Shown: positions 60,343 to 64,000 of the stretch, piece after piece | Layout of the letters: each line of letters starts with the position of its first letter | Position numbering within the stretch: the first letter of the stretch is position 1 | Source of the DNA: Anaerolineae bacterium | Lineage (GTDB): Bacteria > Chloroflexota > Anaerolineae > Aggregatilineales > J027 | Direction: 5' to 3' | Assembly (NCBI GenBank): GCA_008933735.1 | Contig: WBUL01000001.1 | Location: forward strand, 26,057-90,056 | DNA: 64,000 nucleotides | Notes under the pieces: generated by a model | The model's database searches: none | What the model was told of the DNA's origin: nothing | Seen by the model: the letters and a program-made list of their open reading frames with translations, nothing else | Program-made: the position numbers and the translations under genes

Positions 60343-61692
60343 CTAGCGCCGTCGCCCAATTGCATCACATGCCGGGCACGAACCATCAGGTCGCAGCATT
60401 GCATAACCACCTGCCGGATCGGGCGCACCAGGGTCTGTACGGAAGTTAAAATTCCAGACTATTACCAGCCGGACTTTGCCCGACCCAGCCGCCAGGCTGA
60501 TCGAATCCGCCAGCCATTGCGCCTGCTCACCGAGCGAATTGTTGTTGCCCCACTCAAAACCAGGCGGCATTGGGCCATACCCATCCGGCGTAACGTAGCC
60601 CAATTCTGTGAAGCATATTGGTTTACCAATAGCGCCATAATACGTATTGACCATGCCATAAAAATAGCGGGTATAGTATTCGCTGCGCGGGTCGCCGCTG
60701 GTGGCGCGTGGGCTGACAATGCCTTCGTTGTAATGTGCGCCTACGCAGTCCATATAAGAGGCTGCGCCTGCACTTTTCATCCCACGAAGATAGGGTAAAT
60801 CATCGCAGCCCTGTGCGGAACAGCCGCCAAAAAACCCCGTTGGCGCCAGGGCTCCGCTAATGACCAGCGTGTTGCGGTTGTTACTCTTGATGGCATTGTA
60901 GGAAACGGCCAGCAACCGGGTATAGTAGCCTGGATCAACCTGGCCATTCGGCCATTCACGGTCAAGATTCGGCTCGTTCCAGACTTCAATCGCATCCGCA
61001 CCCAGCGCTGCCAACCCACCGACATAACCTGCATAATCCTGGAAATAGGCATCTGAAACATTCTGAGGCGCACCGACCACCCCCAGCAAAATACGAAAAC
61101 CACGTGCATGAGCATCATTGATCCAACCGGCTGCATCACCGGGATTTGCACCAGGGCTGTGGCGAATTTGCACCTTTACCCAACTCATGCCAATGGCGGA
61201 CATAAGTTCTGTACCATCAAAACCCGCAATATGAGCGCCATAAGAGAAACCGCGAATCGGAGTTCCTCCGGCTACAGGCGCGGGAACATTTCCGGTAGTG
61301 GTCTGTGGGGAAGTCTGCGGTTGTTCCTGAGCCGGGGCTGGCTGCTGTACCGTCTGACCGCTGCTCGCATCTGCAATCGCAATAACAGGCATCAGGTTCA
61401 CATTTAGGTCGGAACGTAGTTGCAGATAATCCACCAGCACCCAACCGCGCAATCCCCCGCCAACAGGGGTGGTCAGCACCCAGGTGCCACCGTTCCCCTG
61501 GACATCCTCGCGGCCCTCAATCGTGACCTGTGTTCCGAGGGTATATTTACCGAGAATAGCTGCATCCATTCCGGGTAAAGCCCGCACATTCAGTTCTGAA
61601 GTGGTCACCGTTCCGTCTACGCCCCCCTGTGCTGATGAAACAGACGGGATGACCAGCAAAAGAAATGACAATATGATAAGTCGTTTGATCAT
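60343..61692 (-). CDS. Secreted clan-A glycosidase-like protein with SH3 domain
   Basis: 449 aa. Signal peptide (~1-22, LIILSFLLLVIPSVSSAQ), bacterial SH3 domain at ~28-92 (SELNVRALPGMDAAILGKY; RGWVLVDYLQL), a Gln/Pro linker, and a barrel at ~148-430. Catalytic Glu240 (VWNEPNLDREW) and Glu363 (CFTELGY). C-terminus PDGSCPACDAIG is shared with its 57341 paralogue. First gene of the minus-strand glycan locus; TTAGGAG site before the ATG. The SH3 domain suggests wall binding. Confidence 0.87.
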   Translation of the reverse strand: MIKRLIILSFLLLVIPSVSSAQGGVDGTVTTSELNVRALPGMDAAILGKYTLGTQVTIEGREDVQGNGGTWVLTTPVGGGLRGWVLVDYLQLRSDLNVNLMPVIAIADASSGQTVQQPAPAQEQPQTSPQTTTGNVPAPVAGGTPIRGFSYGAHIAGFDGTELMSAIGMSWVKVQIRHSPGANPGDAAGWINDAHARGFRILLGVVGAPQNVSDAYFQDYAGYVGGLAALGADAIEVWNEPNLDREWPNGQVDPGYYTRLLAVSYNAIKSNNRNTLVISGALAPTGFFGGCSAQGCDDLPYLRGMKSAGAASYMDCVGAHYNEGIVSPRATSGDPRSEYYTRYFYGMVNTYYGAIGKPICFTELGYVTPDGYGPMPPGFEWGNNNSLGEQAQWLADSISLAAGSGKVRLVIVWNFNFRTDPGAPDPAGGYAMLRPDGSCPACDAIGRRR

Positions 61693-61908
61693 GACTGCTC
61701 CTAATAAAATAGCGCAGTTGTCAGGCTGCGCCTTCTTTCTGGTTGCGGCGAAAGTTTAGCACGCGATTATCACCACTTGCAACCACCTATCAGTCTGGCG
61801 GTGTAGAAGCGTAGGATAAAAATCTCATAAAAATCCTTCCTTCAAATGTGGCGAAATTACGGCAAGCCATATACTCTTGGAAGAAGGTTTTGTAGAAAAG
61901 GAAACCGT

Positions 61909-63312
61909 ATGTCTAAAAAACGATTGGTTGTGATCGCGTTCAGCTTGTTCATGGTTTTTGGATTATCTGGATGCCTTGACTTGTTGGGTGTTCCGGGGAT
62001 CGCGGTGTCCCCTGACGGATCACGGATTTATTTTCTGTCAGGAAATGTGATGACGGAAAGTGAAACTTCTTCTCTGATTTTCTCCTATGCCCCGCTTAAC
62101 GGTCAAGCCACTGCGATTGGCAGCAGCATGGGCAATTTCGCCATCAACCCGGTGACGGGTGAGGCAGCATATAATGCCTTTGACGAGGCCAGCCAAACCA
62201 CGTCCATTATGGTGGTCGATCCTGCTGGAAATTCGCGTCCGCTGGTTACGTCGGAAGCAACGCCAAATCGTTTGATCGTTACAATGATGGCCTACTCACC
62301 TGATGGCAGTAAATTAGCCCTCACCGCATTGAGTATCCCGCCGGATGTTGATTTTAATACACTGGAGTCTGAAGATACTATTCCAGCGGAAGTCCTGGCT
62401 CTTATCAAATCAGCAGCCTACATCGTAGATACTGCTTCGGGTTCAGTAACCCCCATCAGCAGCCCAGACACGCAGTGGGCAAATACACTGGATTGGAGTC
62501 CAAACGGCCAGTTGGTCGCCTACAACGCCTGGACTGATTCCAATGCCGATGGTCGGATCGATACACTAGGCGGTTTGTCTGGCATGATGAGCGGCGATTT
62601 TTCTGGCACAGGTGACCTAAGCCAGGTTCACATTTACTCCGTGAACGATGGCAGCACCACCACAGTTGCTTCGACCGCGACTGCTTACAATCCCGTGTTC
62701 ATCAGCGACAGCCAGCTTGCATATCTTTCCGCTGACTTCGCTATGATGATGTTTGGCAGCGGCCTGAGCATCAACGTGTATGATGTGGGTTCAGGGGCAA
62801 GCACTCCGGCTTATCAGACAACAGGGCAGATCATGGGCATGGCGCTTTCGCCGGATGGTTCACAGGTCGCCTGGACTCAGCTTCCCGCTGATGCGACAAG
62901 CGGCGCGATGGGCGGCGAAACTTCCGAAGAAAGTCCGCCAGCCGAACTGTATGTGTCGGATACAACCTTTGCCAGCCCTCGTCTGGTGGCCACGATTCCG
63001 AACAACTTCGGGCTTATCGATGCTCCCGTCTGGATGCCAGATGGGTCGGGTGTGTTCGTGACCTCCACCAGCATCTTTGCCAGTATTATCAGCTCCTTTG
63101 GCGATATGTTCTCTGGTATGGGCGAAAGTTTTGGCGTCACCCCTGAACCCGGCATAGAAGAGATTCCGGTCCAGAATGTCACCTTCATCCGAATCTCGGA
63201 CGGCTCATCGATGGTGGTCTACGAAGGCAGCATGGTTAACGGCAGCTTGTTCGCGTCTGTTTTCAGCATGGCAGGGTTAAACGAACTGGAAGGTTTGGTA
63301 CCCAGCGAATAA
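61909..63312 (+). CDS. Lipoprotein with WD40/PD40 beta-propeller repeats
   Basis: 467 aa from ATG 61909 (AAAAGGA upstream); the ATG at 61846 adds unsupported residues. Lipobox FGLSGC (Cys21). TolB-like propeller repeats: IAVSPDGSRIYFL, MAYSPDGSKLALTA, LDWSPNGQLVAYNA, MALSPDGSQVAWTQ, VWMPDGSGVFVTS. Extracytoplasmic binding or scaffold protein, partner unknown. Followed by a GC-rich hairpin. The 216-nt gap before it (61693-61908) has a TATACT at 61870-61875 and, on the minus side, a GCGCAG/CTGCGC inverted repeat (61712-61731). Confidence 0.85.
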   Translation: MSKKRLVVIAFSLFMVFGLSGCLDLLGVPGIAVSPDGSRIYFLSGNVMTESETSSLIFSYAPLNGQATAIGSSMGNFAINPVTGEAAYNAFDEASQTTSIMVVDPAGNSRPLVTSEATPNRLIVTMMAYSPDGSKLALTALSIPPDVDFNTLESEDTIPAEVLALIKSAAYIVDTASGSVTPISSPDTQWANTLDWSPNGQLVAYNAWTDSNADGRIDTLGGLSGMMSGDFSGTGDLSQVHIYSVNDGSTTTVASTATAYNPVFISDSQLAYLSADFAMMMFGSGLSINVYDVGSGASTPAYQTTGQIMGMALSPDGSQVAWTQLPADATSGAMGGETSEESPPAELYVSDTTFASPRLVATIPNNFGLIDAPVWMPDGSGVFVTSTSIFASIISSFGDMFSGMGESFGVTPEPGIEEIPVQNVTFIRISDGSSMVVYEGSMVNGSLFASVFSMAGLNELEGLVPSE

Positions 63313-63325
63313 TTCTCATGACCCT

Positions 63326-63349
63326 GGCGGCCTTCGCAGGGAGGCCGCC
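63326..63349 (+). terminator. Hairpin after the propeller lipoprotein gene
   Basis: An 8-bp perfect stem (GGCGGCCT/AGGCCGCC) with an 8-nt loop starts 14 nt after the stop; no U-tract follows. Confidence 0.55.
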
Positions 63350-63353
63350 ACTC

Positions 63354-63383
63354 TGGACATTTCCCCTCTGCTGCCATTATATT
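63354..63383 (+). promoter_or_regulatory. Promoter of rimO
   Basis: TGGACA (63354-63359), 18-bp spacer, TATATT (63378-63383), 33 nt before the GTG start. Confidence 0.6.
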
Positions 63384-63416
63384 ATCTCACCGGTTTGAGT
63401 TGCTAAGGATAACTTC

Positions 63417-64000
63417 GTGAAGCGGGATTCGTATTTTCTCCTCAGTCTGGGATGTTCAAAAAACACGGTTGACTCTGAATCAATGGCACAACTGCTTGAA
63501 AATGCCGGAATGCACGGTAAAGGTGATCCCAAACAAGCCGAGTTTCTGATCGTCAATACCTGCGGTTTCATTGACGCCGCCAAGCAGGAAAGCATCGACG
63601 CCCTGCGTGAACTGGCGGCGATGAAATCTTCCAGACAGTATCTCATTGCGGCGGGCTGCCTTTCACAGCGTTACGGTGCCGCCCTGGCGCAGGAAATCCC
63701 CGGTCTGGATGGCATTATTGGCACACGGCGCTGGATGGACATCCTCGAACTGGTGCAAAATTTACGCAAGCGCAAGCATCCCGAACCGTTGTATCACCTC
63801 CCTACCGATGCGGAAACCGTTGGCAGCGATGAAAAAGGCGCACGGCGGGTTTCGGTGCAGGGGGCAAGCGCCTACCTGAAAATTTCAGATGGCTGCCGCC
63901 GTCCCTGTGCGTTTTGCGCGATCCCCAAAATCAAAGGGACGTTACTTTCTCGCCCGATGCAGGCCATTCTGGACGAAGCCCGCTATTTACGTGATAACGG
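63417..64000 (+). CDS. rimO: Ribosomal protein S12 methylthiotransferase RimO (3' partial)
   Basis: First 194 codons; the gene runs past the window. GTG start at 63417 with AAGGA seven nt upstream. RimO adds a methylthio group to an Asp of ribosomal protein S12. The N-terminal UPF0004 domain carries three Cys for the auxiliary cluster (SLGCSKNTVDSE, VNTCGFIDAAKQE, AAGCLSQRY). The radical-SAM motif CRRPCAFC follows at ~155 with ISDGC before it and AIPKIKG after it, typical of RimO rather than MiaB. Confidence 0.95.
   Translation, partial: MKRDSYFLLSLGCSKNTVDSESMAQLLENAGMHGKGDPKQAEFLIVNTCGFIDAAKQESIDALRELAAMKSSRQYLIAAGCLSQRYGAALAQEIPGLDGIIGTRRWMDILELVQNLRKRKHPEPLYHLPTDAETVGSDEKGARRVSVQGASAYLKISDGCRRPCAFCAIPKIKGTLLSRPMQAILDEARYLRDN

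Overview
The window looks like part of a chromosome of a bacterium of the phylum Chloroflexota, probably an Anaerolineae-like lineage. This is inferred from gene content, not from a marker-gene tree. Pointers are many single-span membrane proteins with long Thr/Pro linkers, a TGS-less threonyl-tRNA synthetase, three tandem M42 peptidases, a DUF711 protein, VanW and M23 wall proteins, and a Rieske/cytochrome b/cytochrome c operon beside a menaquinone methyltransferase. No phage, transposon, plasmid or CRISPR locus was seen, and no rRNA or tRNA gene was recognised. Genes are tightly packed, with many 1-8 nt overlaps inside operons. Four convergent gene pairs share their stop codons inside a 4-nt TTAA or TTAG.

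Layout. 0-1 kb: the end of a secreted S41 peptidase fused to a FAS1 domain. 1-7.7 kb (minus): two related membrane-anchored unknowns, three M42 aminopeptidases and two membrane unknowns. 7.7-10.2 kb (minus): a threonine T-box leader with readable specifier codon ACC, a small unknown gene and thrS. 10.2-14.4 kb (minus): Rieske protein, cytochrome b and an unusual dihaem cytochrome c. 14.5-19.6 kb: an SH3 surface protein, CorA, RNase D, a beta-CASP RNase and a small acidic protein. 19.6-22.5 kb (minus): a 959-aa TPR/membrane/thrombospondin-type-3 repeat protein. 22.6-26 kb: infC (probable AUC start), rpmI, rplT, an SPOUT methyltransferase and DUF711.

26-33.4 kb: a methyltransferase, a nitrilase-family amidase, a tandem pair of 3-hydroxyacyl-CoA dehydrogenase-like genes (the second without catalytic residues), menG/ubiE, an EthD-like protein, an M23 peptidase and VanW. 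33.4-35.5 kb: an ECF41-type sigma factor module with a matching promoter upstream. 35.5-41 kb: M23, SDR, a short NADAR-like protein, an unknown, a two-component system and a YkvA-like protein. 41-48 kb: a PspA-like operon, a REC-kinase, a lipoprotein hydrolase, a RodZ-like protein and rplI. 48-53.5 kb: a GT39-like membrane enzyme, an ABC-2 exporter, RNase Z and RtcA. 53.5-61.7 kb (minus): a surface-carbohydrate-type locus with a polytopic glycosyltransferase, a CopD-like protein, three related clan-A glycosidase-like proteins and a GH18-like protein with an altered active site. 61.9-64 kb: a beta-propeller lipoprotein and the start of rimO.

How it fits together. Respiration (menaquinone methylation plus the bc-type complex), RNA maturation (RNase D, RNase Z, RtcA, beta-CASP, SPOUT) and cell-envelope building or turnover (M23, VanW, RodZ, glycosidases, PspA) dominate. 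Regulation visible in the DNA includes the T-box, the ECF41 promoter, an attenuator-like hairpin between the cytochrome genes and several promoters placed so close to the start codon that the mRNAs should be leaderless. No single novel defence or biosynthetic system was identified. The strongest candidates for new biology are the glycosidase/GH18-like locus, the coiled-coil-split cytochrome c, and the small T-box-controlled gene before thrS.
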